Notes: a model not told the origin generated them from the letters alone. Shown: positions 9,072 through 18,051, counted from the first letter of the stretch. The stretch is DNA of 64,000 bases from Bacillota bacterium (GCA_024653485.1 JANLFY010000006.1:1-64000); one strand, 5' to 3'. Numbers and translations: made by a program.

Positions 9072-11054
9072 TCACGGCAGCACCGCTGACGACGCCATCG
9101 CCGAAGACGAGCGAAGCCATTCCAGCACGGGGTCGCGTCCCTCTCGAATGTCCCGGACGGTCGTCGGAATGGGAATGTCCGGGTAGAGCGCGTCCGCCGG
9201 GTCGAAGGCGGGGTCGGGCCTGACGAACGACGTGGTAGAAACCGAGAAACGCCAACCGGTATTAGGCATGGCGAAACCAAGTATGTCGCCGTATTCCGTA
9301 GGCGAGCCACCCGTCGGGGCTCCGACCACCTTCGCCAGGCGGTTGTCCCGCAGAATCGCCGCGAAGTCCACAGCTGAGCTGAAAGAGAGCCACGAAGTCA
9401 GGACGTACACTTCCCCTCGAAAGAGCTCGTCCGCGGCGGCCCGGGGCTGGAGCGGATAGGGCAGCCACCGTCCGTTGAAGAAAGTCTCGCCCATCCACGT
9501 AAGCAAGCGAAGCCAAGGACCTCGCTGCTTGGCAAGTTGCGGCGAGTAGCGTGTGGCACGGGACGGAGCGCGCAGGTCTCCATACTCATATGGCAAGTAC
9601 TTGAGAAACGCGCCCACCACCATGGAATCTCCGCCGGCGTTGCGTCGCAGGTCGATGGCGATCCTTTCGACTCCATCCTTTCGCGCCGCGGAGAAGAACT
9701 CGTCCACTGCCCTGCGGTAACTCCTCGTGTTGTTGCATTCGTCCAGCCAAAACAGGCCGCACCGACCGGAGTGATCGATTGCCCAGCCGAACCACGGCCG
9801 TTCCTTTTCTCCGGACGTCGGCGCGCCGCCGAGCACCACTCCAATGACATACGCCGTCTCCGCGGCCCCGGTGGAACCGGCGTCCTGTGCAGACCTTGGC
9901 ATTGGGCGCACGCTCAACTCAAGCCTCTCTCCCTGGCGCAGGACTTCCAGCACAAGTGTCCGCCCTTCTCGACCGGCTCTCTGAACCGCGCGAGCGAGGT
10001 CGTCCGCCGAGCGTACAGCGGCCCCGTCCGCAGCGAGCACCCTGTCGCCGGGCTTCACGCCTGCTTCAGCCGCCGGCGACCGAGTGCCGCCGGTTGCCGC
10101 GTCGGGGCCAGACACGGTCCCTGTGACCGTGAGCTCGTCCCACATGGGGATCTTCGCAGCAAGCACTCTGCTCGCGCCGGCCGCATCCTCCGGGCGTCGG
10201 ACCACCATCTCAACCGTCTCTTCGACCGTCTCTTCACGCCCGGACGTCCTGTCGACTTCCCGTTCCGGTTCCCCTTCCTCTGATCCTTGCCTGGACACCA
10301 ACCCCAGGCCCTTCAGGACCAGCGGGTTCGCCAGGTACCGGCCGCCGAGAGCCTTCACCCAACAGAGGTTTGCATGGGGAACCCAGGCGCAAAGGTCCTC
10401 AAGCAACCGCTCGGGCGTGCGGCCGCCGAGGCTGATGAGTTCGTCGCCGGGCTGCACGGGAAGATCCGGGTCGAGAACTCCGCTCACCACGACCCCGTCG
10501 TCGGCCCACGTCAGCTGCACGGGTAGCGTCCCGGTGAACTCTGGCAGCCGCAGGGAGGTGTGGGCGTCCCGCAAGGAGGCCAGAACCTCGTTGACCAGGG
10601 CAAAGAAGCGCCAGGCCGGCAAGGGCTCGCTCAATTCGGCTTTGGCGGCATCTACCCGCGCCGCGAACTCTTGCATTGCGGAGCGGCTCTCTGGGGACCG
10701 GCCTGCCATCGCGGGATGGACCTGCCGTATCGTTGAGCTCAGATACTCAAGGTCTTCCAGCATGTCTTCCGGCTCGAGCAGCATCTCTACGCCCCAGGCC
10801 TGGGAACGCACTTCGTCCTGGGAACGCGCTTCGTTCGAATCCCGGAGGTCTGACCCGTTTGTGACCGCTCTCGCTCTGGTGACCGCTCTCGCTGCCGCGC
10901 CGAATTCACCTGACGGCCGCACGGCGAGCCCCGCCACCACCGATACGGCAACGGATAATACCAAGAGCGCCGTGACTGTGTTCCTTCGCACTCTCGTTTG
11001 CCCATTCCGGCCGCCGCGGGTGTGGTATCTCCGCTCAAGTCGGAAGTGTGCCAT
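9072..11054 (-). CDS. Exported S41-family peptidase with PDZ domain
   Basis: About 660 residues. An N-terminal membrane anchor or signal segment (TVTALLVLSVAVSVVAGLAV) is followed by a linker, a helical S41 N-terminal region (AMAGRSPESRSAMQEF), a PDZ-like segment, a second clear PDZ domain (AGVKPGDRVLAADGAAV ... VLEVLRQGERLEL) and a C-terminal tail-specific-protease domain. The latter includes IAIDLRRNAGGDS, the catalytic-serine region LTSWLSFSSAVDFAA and GAPTGGSPTEYGD. The PDZ part resembles that of the sporulation protease SpoIVB, but the catalytic domain is S41, not S55. The start is ATG 11054 with TAGGAG upstream. It probably acts outside the membrane; its target is unknown. It is convergent with lysR. 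Confidence 0.82.
   Translation of the reverse strand: MAHFRLERRYHTRGGRNGQTRVRRNTVTALLVLSVAVSVVAGLAVRPSGEFGAAARAVTRARAVTNGSDLRDSNEARSQDEVRSQAWGVEMLLEPEDMLEDLEYLSSTIRQVHPAMAGRSPESRSAMQEFAARVDAAKAELSEPLPAWRFFALVNEVLASLRDAHTSLRLPEFTGTLPVQLTWADDGVVVSGVLDPDLPVQPGDELISLGGRTPERLLEDLCAWVPHANLCWVKALGGRYLANPLVLKGLGLVSRQGSEEGEPEREVDRTSGREETVEETVEMVVRRPEDAAGASRVLAAKIPMWDELTVTGTVSGPDAATGGTRSPAAEAGVKPGDRVLAADGAAVRSADDLARAVQRAGREGRTLVLEVLRQGERLELSVRPMPRSAQDAGSTGAAETAYVIGVVLGGAPTSGEKERPWFGWAIDHSGRCGLFWLDECNNTRSYRRAVDEFFSAARKDGVERIAIDLRRNAGGDSMVVGAFLKYLPYEYGDLRAPSRATRYSPQLAKQRGPWLRLLTWMGETFFNGRWLPYPLQPRAAADELFRGEVYVLTSWLSFSSAVDFAAILRDNRLAKVVGAPTGGSPTEYGDILGFAMPNTGWRFSVSTTSFVRPDPAFDPADALYPDIPIPTTVRDIREGRDPVLEWLRSSSAMASSAVLP
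10799..10896 (-). repeat. Two 18-bp tandem duplications in the protease linker
   Basis: Positions 10799-10816 and 10817-10834 are tandem 18-mers (CCTGGGAACGCRCTTCGT) differing at one base. Positions 10861-10878 and 10879-10896 are a second tandem pair (GTGACCGCTCTCGCTSYS). Both keep the reading frame and lengthen the low-complexity linker after the membrane segment, giving repeated RSQ and RAVT units. Confidence 0.7.
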
Positions 11055-11062
11055 CACTGCTC

Positions 11063-11411
11063 CTATCCATCCTTTCTATCCTTCTCCCAGCCTCTCGCAC
11101 GAGCCACCGCCTCTCGCCAGCCGTCGTACATCCGCTCCCGATCATCCTCTGCCATAGCAGGCTCGAACCGCCTCTCTGCACGCCAAGCCCTGGCCAATTC
11201 TGCCCTGTCCTTCCAGAAGCCCGTCGCGAGGCCGGCAAGGTACGCCGCGCCGAGCGATGTCCATAGGGTCGTGTTCCACCCAGCCGGGCCGCGGATACAT
11301 CTGCGGGAACTCCCTGGCCGCGAAGGCCACGGGCCGTGCGTCGTGGTCGAAGATCATCGCGCGGGAGCTCGTCGTGCCCAGGTCCAGTGACATGACGTAG
11401 CCTCTTCTCAT
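11063..11411 (-). pseudogene. glpK: glpK remnant: both ends of glycerol kinase joined, middle deleted
   Basis: From ATG 11411 (good GGAGGGAG ribosome site) the frame gives the start of glycerol kinase: [36 protein letters not shown]. After that point the next frame reads the extreme C-terminus of the same enzyme: [39 protein letters not shown], ending at TAG 11063-11065. Roughly 45 N-terminal and 70 C-terminal residues remain of about 495, and the two parts are out of frame by one base. The whole ATPase core and glycerol site are gone. It cannot be active. It sits directly upstream of the S41 peptidase gene, whose expression could use the old glpK promoter. Confidence 0.85.
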
Positions 11412-11502
11412 CTCTCTCCCTCCTCAATTGGATCTCAGGCGAAGACCCAAACACCCGCGCCTCGGAGCACCGATGACGCCGCGAAGCATCCGGTGTGTCC
11501 TC

Positions 11503-12012
11503 TTAGAATCGAAATCCGAGCAGATTCCAGTGGTTGAGCCATAATGCGAAGGCGGCACATGCCACCGCCACCAACATGAGGTGCACCCGCCCTCTCAGCG
11601 TAGAACCGTGGTTCCTCCACGCCAAACCAGCGGCGGCCGCCACAGCCGGAACGAGGAGCGTGGCGACGAGCGCCAGGGCTACCAGCACCCGCAGACTCGC
11701 GGGCGCGCCGAAACCTATCTCGCTCGGGTCGCGCAGCACCACCAGCAAGAGAACGACCACGACGAGGAACAGCCCGCTGACGAGCCCCGCCAACCACCTC
11801 GCCGATCGCGTGGCCAGCCCCCGTGCTCGCCTGTGCGACTCAGACCCCGCTTGCCGACCGTGTCCTCGCTCCCGCCTCAGCGAAACCAGGGCGGTCACCG
11901 GCCAACCTATCACCGCCGAAAGAAAGAGAAGGACGCACACCGCCACTATGCCGATCTGGAAAGAAGGTGTCTTGTACCACGGCGCCTTCTCGCACATCCA
12001 AGCCGATCCCAT
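11503..12012 (-). pseudogene. C-terminal membrane part of the interrupted serine hydrolase
   Basis: This 169-residue reading frame is in the same frame as the hydrolase gene at 12112-13773 and continues it after an in-frame TAG (12112-12114). Directly after the stop the frame reads RFEQVEPGLFREVGGPGRI and then APWYKTPSFQIGIV. These are the last soluble segment and the first of about four transmembrane helices found at the C-terminus of membrane-attached beta-lactamase-family hydrolases. ATG 12012 has no good ribosome site, so independent translation is doubtful. I read it as the separated tail of one ~756-codon gene. Confidence 0.75.
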
Positions 12013-12111
12013 GAGCAGCCTGTCAGGACCTCCCGCCGGACCAGCGCTGAAGGCTATCCTTCCCGGGCCGCCGACTTCCCGGAACAGGCCGGGTTCGACT
12101 TGCTCGAAGCG

Positions 12112-13773
12112 CTAAGTGCCGAGCACGGGCGACAGCGTCACGAGCAGCGACGGGCCTGACCCGTTCGCGTGGCCCAACGCTTCACTCGGCGGCGCCTCTC
12201 TCACCACCACGACGCTCAAGAGTTCGATGAGCCTGTCAACGGTGGTCCGGGGCACGCGGGTCGAAGTGTAGATGCCCGTGTACCTCCTCACGTCCCGCAC
12301 CCGTCCCCCGCCGTCGGTCGGCCCGGCCGCCTCTGCCGTTTCGGCGCCGTCGATCGCGCCTGCGCGGAACGTGAGGTTCGTTGCGGGACTCGCCCCCGCG
12401 CCCACCCTCGAAGGTCCAGTGAGCCACTCAGCGTAACTTGCGAAGTAGCGGTCTAGAAACGCTCGCACGAGCTGGTCGCGGGCGGTCGCGCCGTCGGGGC
12501 TGTTGTACACGACGAAGATGCCCACGTCATGGGACGGTATCAGGCGTAGCTCCGAATGAAAGAGGAACGTGTCCCCGCCGTGCCCGATGGTCCTCAGGCT
12601 GCCGTATGGTTGTTCGAGAAAGCCGTGGGCGATTCCACCAAGGTCGGGGTCCTGGATGAAGCTCGTTGTGTGCATCGCGCGAGCCGTCTTGGGCCTCAGG
12701 ATCTGCGTCCGGCTGTCCTCGGGCCTTTCAGCCCTCAGGTGTGAGATCATGAACTTCGCCATGTCCACGGCTGTGGCGCTGACAGCGCCTGCGGGAGCGG
12801 CGGGCAGGTATTCGAAGAGCCCAGGCTCGAAGCGTGCCGAGGCCGGCGAGTACTCGTACCCGACGGCCAATCGCGTCTGGAGATGCGGCGGGACGGGCTG
12901 GCGGGGGGTGGTGTGGTCCATGCGGAGGGGTTTGAGGATGTTTTCCTCAATGTAGGTGGCCCATGGCATCCCGCTGACGCGCTCGACGACGTATCCCGCG
13001 AGCGCAGCTCCGTAGTTTGAGTAAGCGGTGACCTCCCCAGGCGGCCGAACCCGCCGGGGCAAGGTGGCGGCGAGCACCTCGCCGAGGGGCAGGACGCTCT
13101 CGGGATCTCGGTTGAACAGGCCTACGTTCCGGTCTTCGAAACCCGCCGTATGGTTCATTAGGTGAGCCATGGTTATCGGCTCTGGATACGTCGCGGGCAC
13201 GCGGAAGCCGCCGCCCTTCAGGTAGGCGTTGACGTCCTCGTCCATGTCGAGCGCTCCCCGCTCGACCAGCTGCATCACGGCGGTCCACGTGAATAGCTTC
13301 GAGACCGAGCCTATCCGAAAGAGAGTCTGCGCTGCATCCACGGGTGTCCGCGTTTCCAGGTTCGCGTAGCCGTACCCTTTGGCGAAGAGTATCTCCCCAT
13401 CTTTGACCACGGCAACAGCTGCGCCCGGGATGTGGTACGCTTGAAAGTGGGCGGCCATGACTCCATCGAAGAACGCCTCGAGTTCCGCGGGGGTGAGGAG
13501 GCGGTCCACCGAAGCATCCAGGTCCTCCTGGTCCGGCGCTGCCGGTGCTGCCGCCGCTGCCTGCGCGGTCGGTACGACCGACGTGACAGGCGCGACAGGC
13601 GCAGCCGCCGCGGCCGGCGCAGCCGCCGTGGCCGCGCAGTAAGGTGTGAGCGCACACAGCGCGGTCAACGCCGTCAATACGACGGTCAACGCGACGAGCT
13701 TCACGAGCTTCGCGCGCGGGTCGGCCGAAGGACCGGGCCCGCGCGCAACCGTACCGAACACTCCGAATCTCAC
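12112..13773 (-). CDS. Beta-lactamase-family serine hydrolase, cut by an in-frame TAG
   Basis: A 553-residue product of a class C beta-lactamase/penicillin-binding-protein-like hydrolase. It has a signal segment (residues ~22-50), an Ala/Pro-rich linker, and then the catalytic domain: the Ser-x-x-Lys motif is SVSK in FRIGSVSKLFTW, the Tyr motif is YSNYG, and the third motif is HGGDTF. Members act on D-amino-acid peptides, esters or cell-wall peptides; the substrate here is unknown. The start is GTG 13773 (GGGGGAGATGG upstream). The frame ends at TAG 12112-12114, but homologous sequence continues in the same frame to 11503, so the protein is shortened by its C-terminal membrane region. The catalytic part is complete. 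Confidence 0.82.
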   Translation of the reverse strand: MRFGVFGTVARGPGPSADPRAKLVKLVALTVVLTALTALCALTPYCAATAAAPAAAAAPVAPVTSVVPTAQAAAAAPAAPDQEDLDASVDRLLTPAELEAFFDGVMAAHFQAYHIPGAAVAVVKDGEILFAKGYGYANLETRTPVDAAQTLFRIGSVSKLFTWTAVMQLVERGALDMDEDVNAYLKGGGFRVPATYPEPITMAHLMNHTAGFEDRNVGLFNRDPESVLPLGEVLAATLPRRVRPPGEVTAYSNYGAALAGYVVERVSGMPWATYIEENILKPLRMDHTTPRQPVPPHLQTRLAVGYEYSPASARFEPGLFEYLPAAPAGAVSATAVDMAKFMISHLRAERPEDSRTQILRPKTARAMHTTSFIQDPDLGGIAHGFLEQPYGSLRTIGHGGDTFLFHSELRLIPSHDVGIFVVYNSPDGATARDQLVRAFLDRYFASYAEWLTGPSRVGAGASPATNLTFRAGAIDGAETAEAAGPTDGGGRVRDVRRYTGIYTSTRVPRTTVDRLIELLSVVVVREAPPSEALGHANGSGPSLLVTLSPVLGT

Positions 13774-14203
13774 TCCAAGACCATCTCCCCCACCGTGACT
13801 CCGTTCCTCACCGATGCGTTCGTTCTGAGAAGGGCACTTCGACAGTGTTAGCTGCTCTTCCTCCCGAGGGTGGCGACGTTACCCGCGTCGCACGATCGTT
13901 GCCGCGCGGTCGTTTCGGGGCTCTATAGACCAGGTCCTCGCATACCTGCTTCTTCGCATTCAAATGACCCCGTAGAGAAGCCTTTCACTGAATTCCTGGT
14001 CCGAGGGAGAGGAGTCCATCACATGGGTGAAGAACGAATTGGGCGAAAGCTGAAGCGAGCGGGCCGGCGCAAGTGGCTAGCCTGCCGGGTCTTGAGCATG
14101 CCACAAAGCTGAAGAATGGGCGCCGAAAGCGGTCGGCTCTCAGCCGGGAACGCCCGTGAGCCGAGACGCGGGGGATGTCTATGAGGGGAGACGATGAGGA
14201 GCC
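13774..14203. other. Divergent intergenic region, hydrolase / GH44-like gene
   Basis: A 430-bp region between divergently transcribed genes. I see no gene and no clear promoter boxes. The last ~30 bp carry the ribosome site (ATGAGGAG) of the glycoside hydrolase gene. Confidence 0.4.
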
Positions 14204-16270
14204 ATGGCTGGACGGCTTGCGGGCAGAAGGCTTTGTAGAGTCTCGGGCGGACTGGTGTCGCCCGCACTGTGTGTTCTTGCGGTCGCAGCGGTTGTCGTGA
14301 CACACGCCGCAGCGATCGGAGGGCTTTCGGGGCTCGCGGACGCCTCACCGGCATCTGAAAGTGCCGCCCTGCACGAGCAGGCCATCCGGCAGGTCGTCGC
14401 GGACCTGTACCGGGCAATGACGCTGAAGGACATCGACCTGATGCTGTCGCTTTTCGTTCAGCGCGACTCACGAGAGGACGAGGATCCGAAGACTGTGAGG
14501 GCCCAGATACTGACAGAGCTTGAGCCGGTGGTAGCCATTGCGGGGGACTTCACAAGAGCTAGCCTCGTTCTCGGCGATGGAGTCGCGGTTGTGCGTCTCC
14601 CCGAGGTCATGACGGTGAAGGACCCACGTTCCGGGGCATACAAGGACGTGCGCGCGAACGCTGAATTGAGATTAGCGCTGACGCGGTCCGGGTGGAGAAT
14701 CGAGTCGAAGCGCGCTCTGCCGCCAGATACCGCAGGGAGCCAGGCCTCTGAGATAGGAGGGCGGGCACCTGACACCACACGAACAATCCTTGTCGCGGTG
14801 GAGCCCGTGAACGTCGATCGCTCTGGTGACGGGGACGCCATTGAGGCTTCGATCGCTGATGCCGCGACGAGCCCCGCGGCGCCGCCTGTTGCGGCGCCTC
14901 TCGACGCCACGATCACTGTCGACGCGTTGCACCCAGGCCACGTCATCAGCCCTTACGTCTATGGGAGTGCCTGGGGACAATGGGTCGGCAAACTCCCCCC
15001 TGACGATGAGATCTCCGACCTTCGCGTCAAGCTCATAAGGTTCGGGGGTAACAACATAAGCCGCTACAACTGGAGGATTGACACGTACAACGACTGGTGG
15101 ACGAAGAGAAACGTAGTCCAAAGGCCCGGGCTCCTCGAGTTCGTGACCTGGGCGCGCAGCCACGGCGCGGAGCCGCTCATCCAGGTTAACGCCTTCGGGT
15201 TCGCCCCAGCGGAGACCGCGTCCACCGAGATGGTGAGGATAATGGATGCCGAGGCGGCCGCGGACTTGGTGCGGTTCCTCAACATCCAGCACGGGCTCAA
15301 AGTCAGGTTCTTCGAAATAGACAACGAGCCGTTCATCTGGCACGAGACGCACCGCGACTACCAGAAGCGGCCTATCGGATACGACGAGTACCTCGAGCGA
15401 TTCGCGGAGTTTTCCCGAGCCATGAAGGCAGTGGATCCCTCCATCATCGTCATGGGCCCCGCCAACTGCAACCCCACGTATTACGTTCGGAGCGCGGTCG
15501 CGGCCGACCGCGTCCTCAAGGGCGATTGGATCCCGTACATGCTGAGGTACTGTGCGGAGTATGAAGGTCGTCACGGCCTCAGAATCCTCGACGCGGTGTC
15601 TTTCCATCGCTACCCGATCTATAGGTCCTTCAACGCGAAGGAGGTCCACACGAATCCGCAGGACATCCTGGACGCGACACGAGAGTGGTGGGACCCATCT
15701 TACAACCCAAGCCTCATCGACCCTACGTCCGAGTCGGCTGTCCGGGGCATCCTTCCACTCTTCGGGCGTTGGATCGACCAGAACTACCCCGGCACCGGTC
15801 TGGCCTTGACCGAGTATAACCTTGACTTCGACAGCTCCGTAGAATATCCACCTGGAGTGCGAGCGCTCTGGCTTGCAGAGACGATCGGCCAACTCGCCCG
15901 CCACGACGTGAGGTACGGTGTGTACTGGAACCTTCAGGAAGGGGCTGAGCACGGCCTTGTGGGAATGGACGGGCGCCCCTCTGAGGCCTATTACGCCTTC
16001 AGGTTGTATTCTCGCAATTTGACCGGCAGGATGCTGCCGGTCAAGGGCGAGCGCGAACGGGTTCATGCATTCGCCGCCCTGCGCGATGACGGCACGATAG
16101 CCGTCCTCCTAAACACTCTTGACCTCGCGCAAGGCCACGACGTCGAGGTGGTGATCTCGGAGGTCTCCGGCCCGAGAAGGGTGCGCCTATCGCTCCAGCC
16201 GGGCTCGGTCGCGGCCCTTACCGTCGTCCCAGGGCATGGTCCGGCGACCGCAGAGGTCTTCGACCCCTGA
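14204..16270 (+). CDS. Secreted GH44-like glycoside hydrolase with NTF2-like N-terminal domain
   Basis: A 688-residue protein with a signal segment (LVSPALCVLAVAAVVVTHAA). A ~110-residue NTF2/SnoaL-like domain follows (VVADLYRAMTLKDIDLMLSLF), then a linker and a (beta/alpha)8 hydrolase. The hydrolase shows RFGGNNISRYNWRIDTYNDW and EIDNEPFIWHETH (acid Glu375), and LTEYNLDF (nucleophile Glu537). The RxGGN-x4-RYNW and DNEP-x-W-x2-TH patterns match GH44 endoglucanase/xyloglucanase proteins as I know them. GH39/GH51-like arabinofuranosidases are the alternative. The start is ATG 14204 with ATGAGGAG upstream. Likely action is extracellular beta-glucan or hemicellulose cleavage. The pairing with an NTF2-like domain is unusual. 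Confidence 0.75.
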   Translation: MAGRLAGRRLCRVSGGLVSPALCVLAVAAVVVTHAAAIGGLSGLADASPASESAALHEQAIRQVVADLYRAMTLKDIDLMLSLFVQRDSREDEDPKTVRAQILTELEPVVAIAGDFTRASLVLGDGVAVVRLPEVMTVKDPRSGAYKDVRANAELRLALTRSGWRIESKRALPPDTAGSQASEIGGRAPDTTRTILVAVEPVNVDRSGDGDAIEASIADAATSPAAPPVAAPLDATITVDALHPGHVISPYVYGSAWGQWVGKLPPDDEISDLRVKLIRFGGNNISRYNWRIDTYNDWWTKRNVVQRPGLLEFVTWARSHGAEPLIQVNAFGFAPAETASTEMVRIMDAEAAADLVRFLNIQHGLKVRFFEIDNEPFIWHETHRDYQKRPIGYDEYLERFAEFSRAMKAVDPSIIVMGPANCNPTYYVRSAVAADRVLKGDWIPYMLRYCAEYEGRHGLRILDAVSFHRYPIYRSFNAKEVHTNPQDILDATREWWDPSYNPSLIDPTSESAVRGILPLFGRWIDQNYPGTGLALTEYNLDFDSSVEYPPGVRALWLAETIGQLARHDVRYGVYWNLQEGAEHGLVGMDGRPSEAYYAFRLYSRNLTGRMLPVKGERERVHAFAALRDDGTIAVLLNTLDLAQGHDVEVVISEVSGPRRVRLSLQPGSVAALTVVPGHGPATAEVFDP

Positions 16271-16282
16271 GACCTTAGTTTC

Positions 16283-16498
16283 CTAGTCTCCTCGTCTGAG
16301 TCTCTGCGCGTCGGGACTTGGGGCCTTCACCACGAGCACGCTGAACTCCCCCGACCGGTCTGCCTTGAGCCCGTGAGGTATACCTTTCGGGCTCAGCACG
16401 ATGTCTCCGCCGGACGCGCCGATCTCTTGGTCGCCGACCACGACCCGACCCGAGCTGGAACGAATGTAAAGGAACACGTCAACCGGCGTCGAGTGCAC
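16283..16498 (-). CDS. Mini-cupin protein
   Basis: A 71-residue protein matching the core of a single cupin barrel: HSTPVDVFLYIRSSSGRVVVG, then GDIVLSPKGIPHGLKA. The usual cupin-1 motif (HxH-x3-E) is reduced to H-x3-D, so at most a weak metal site remains. The start is GTG 16498, with AGGAG 6-7 nt upstream in a short A/G-rich leader, so a genuine small gene is possible. Typical single cupins have about 110 residues, so it may instead be a 5'-truncated copy. It is convergent with the GH44-like gene, 12 bp away. Confidence 0.6.
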   Translation of the reverse strand: MHSTPVDVFLYIRSSSGRVVVGDQEIGASGGDIVLSPKGIPHGLKADRSGEFSVLVVKAPSPDAQRLRRGD

Positions 16499-16907
16499 GG
16501 GTGGCTCCTGTCAACTCCTTTCTTGGGGATTTTGCGGCCTCTTGAGGCTTTCCGCTGCCGCCGCTTCTTAGTACTGACGCCTCGATGTTGACGTCCCAAC
16601 TTCGAGGACTGTGGCGCTGTCGCCTGCGGCTCGGAAGGATTCCGCAATGAGTCGGAGAATCGTTTGTCCGAGACGACCACCGCCGGGATACCATGAACCG
16701 CCAAGGGCTGCGACTCGCGGAGATCCTTGCTCCCGCCGATCCGCGGCTACAATGCCTGTGTGGGATGGCGAGCGGTCACAAAGTGGAAAGCTAGTGTCAG
16801 AGAGGGTTCAGCTATCCGGCGCCGGTCGAGATCAGTAATCCGACACCGACTGAGATCGGAGACTGCCTGCTCATGAAACCGCCCAGTATCGCTGGAGGTG
16901 GAAATGC
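16499..16907. other. Intergenic region with possible oxidoreductase fragment
   Basis: There is no intact gene in these 409 bp. On the minus strand, about 16725 to the TAA at 16567-16569, one frame reads YPGGGRLGQTILRLIAESF followed by AAGDSATVLEVG. This resembles the YPxGGxGxLxxALAE segment of phytoene-desaturase-type FAD enzymes and may be a gene scrap. The rubrerythrin ribosome site (GGAGGTGG) is at the right end. Confidence 0.35.
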
Positions 16908-17441
16908 ATGAAGCTCAAGGGATCCAAAACCGAGGCGAACCTCAGGGCCGCTTTCAACGGCGAGTCGCAGGCCAGGAACAAGTACACGTTCTTCGCGTCT
17001 GTCGCCCGCAAAGAGGGGTACGAGCAAATCGCCGCGATCTTCGAGGAAACCGCGGAGAACGAGAAAGAGCACGCAAAGCTTTGGGCGAAGGCTCTTGGAA
17101 TGATCTCGGACACCTCCGCCAACCTCGAAGAAGCCGCGAGCGGTGAGAACTACGAGTGGACCACTATGTACCGGGAGTTCGCCGAGACCGCGCGCGAGGA
17201 GGGATTCGAGGATCTCGCCAGAGCCTTCCAGGAAGTCGCCGAGGTCGAAGAAGCCCACGAGAAGCGTTACCGTGCCCTTCTGGAGCGCGTGCACAGCGGG
17301 ACTGTCTTCCGTCGCGACCGTCCGATCAAGTGGCACTGCCGCAACTGCGGGTACATTCACGAAGGCACCGAGCCTCCGGAGGTGTGTCCGGCTTGCGCTC
17401 ATCCGAGGGCGTTCTATGAGCCCCTCGCGGAGAACTACTGA
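16908..17441 (+). CDS. Rubrerythrin
   Basis: A 177-residue rubrerythrin, a peroxide-reducing di-iron protein of anaerobes. The N-terminal four-helix bundle has two Glu/His iron-binding repeats ([12 protein letters not shown] near residue 46 and [13 protein letters not shown] near 120). The C-terminal rubredoxin-like domain has CRNCGY and CPACAHP for Fe(Cys)4. The start is ATG 16908 with GGAGGTGG 8 nt upstream. It is a single gene followed by a strong hairpin, so it is probably monocistronic. The sequence shows no PerR-type operator that I can identify with confidence. Confidence 0.96.
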   Translation: MKLKGSKTEANLRAAFNGESQARNKYTFFASVARKEGYEQIAAIFEETAENEKEHAKLWAKALGMISDTSANLEEAASGENYEWTTMYREFAETAREEGFEDLARAFQEVAEVEEAHEKRYRALLERVHSGTVFRRDRPIKWHCRNCGYIHEGTEPPEVCPACAHPRAFYEPLAENY

Positions 17442-17543
17442 GAGAAGCGTCAGCAAGTTCATACCCGTCCCGCTCGAGCTCGTTACGAAGTAGTCTGCAA
17501 CCCAAGGTTGAAACGGGGTTGAGGTGGCCTCCCCGCATGGAGC

Positions 17544-17572
17544 GTGGGGCGGGGCACGACGCCCCGCCCCAC
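17544..17572 (+). terminator. GC-rich hairpin after rubrerythrin
   Basis: GTGGGGCGGGG (17544-17554) and CCCCGCCCCAC (17562-17572) form a perfect 11-bp stem with a 7-nt loop, about 100 bp after the rubrerythrin stop and before the leftward vapC remnant. It is symmetric, so it could stop both convergent transcripts. No T-tract follows. Confidence 0.55.
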
Positions 17573-17632
17573 GTCGTCATAAGAACCACAAACTCCCACG
17601 GACCACGCACTTGAAATCGTGAACGAACTCCC

Positions 17633-18051
17633 TTAGGTCGCGGGCGGAGTTCGCCACAGTCCATCCATGCGCGCGAAGTGCTTCTGATTGAACGTCCAGA
17701 CGATCTCGTGGCTTTGCCGGGCAATAGCAGCAAGGAGCGCGTCGCTGAAGTCGACACCCTTGTCACGGTAATCCGCGAGGGCCTCCAAGGCGGTGCCCTC
17801 CTCATCAACCTCGATGCCTCGGATGCCCAAGAAATCGCGTATGGCTTCGTAGGTCTGCTCCCGGCCGAGTCCTTCATGCTCTAGGACATACACGACCTCG
17901 CACAGGGTGTGAAGAGCGATTCTCAGCGGGCCCGACCCGCGCTCGCAACATTCGATGAGGGCCTTCGCTCTCGCGCTGTGGTCGGCATGATCGTTGAGGA
18001 GATGCGAAGAATTACATTGGAGTCTAACCGTCCAGTCGTCTCGCCCTTCAC
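17633..18051 (-). pseudogene. vapC-type PIN toxin, frameshifted near its 5' end
   Basis: GTG 18051 overlaps the antitoxin stop (GTGA) and begins a PIN-domain toxin with the first acidic motif, RLDSNVILR. Right after this, near 18004, the homology jumps to another frame: HLLNDHADHSARAKALIE, LCEVVYVLEHEG, EAIRDFLGIRGIE, DFSDALLAAIA, TFNQKHFARMDG, ending at TAA 17633. Adding one base would restore a ~139-residue VapC. The fourth acidic position, usually Asp in TFDxxF, is Asn. The single-base loss removes the nuclease unless it is bypassed. It is coupled to the intact AbrB-type antitoxin upstream. Confidence 0.8.

Noticed and set aside
10833-10842. GTTCGAATCC, resembling a tRNA T-loop
   Set aside because: No acceptor stem, D-arm or anticodon arm around it, and it lies inside the protease gene in a tandem repeat.
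10084-11157. 357-codon frame antisense to the S41 peptidase
   Set aside because: Composition is Ser/Arg/Pro-rich and motif-free; it mirrors a real gene on the other strand.
12112-12114. TAG read as pyrrolysine
   Set aside because: No pyl genes are visible and the homologous position is normally an ordinary residue; a point mutation or error is simpler.
14672-16066. 464-codon open frame antisense to the GH44-like gene
   Set aside because: It is a by-product of GC-rich codon bias; no ribosome site and no family motifs, while the plus strand has clear catalytic motifs.
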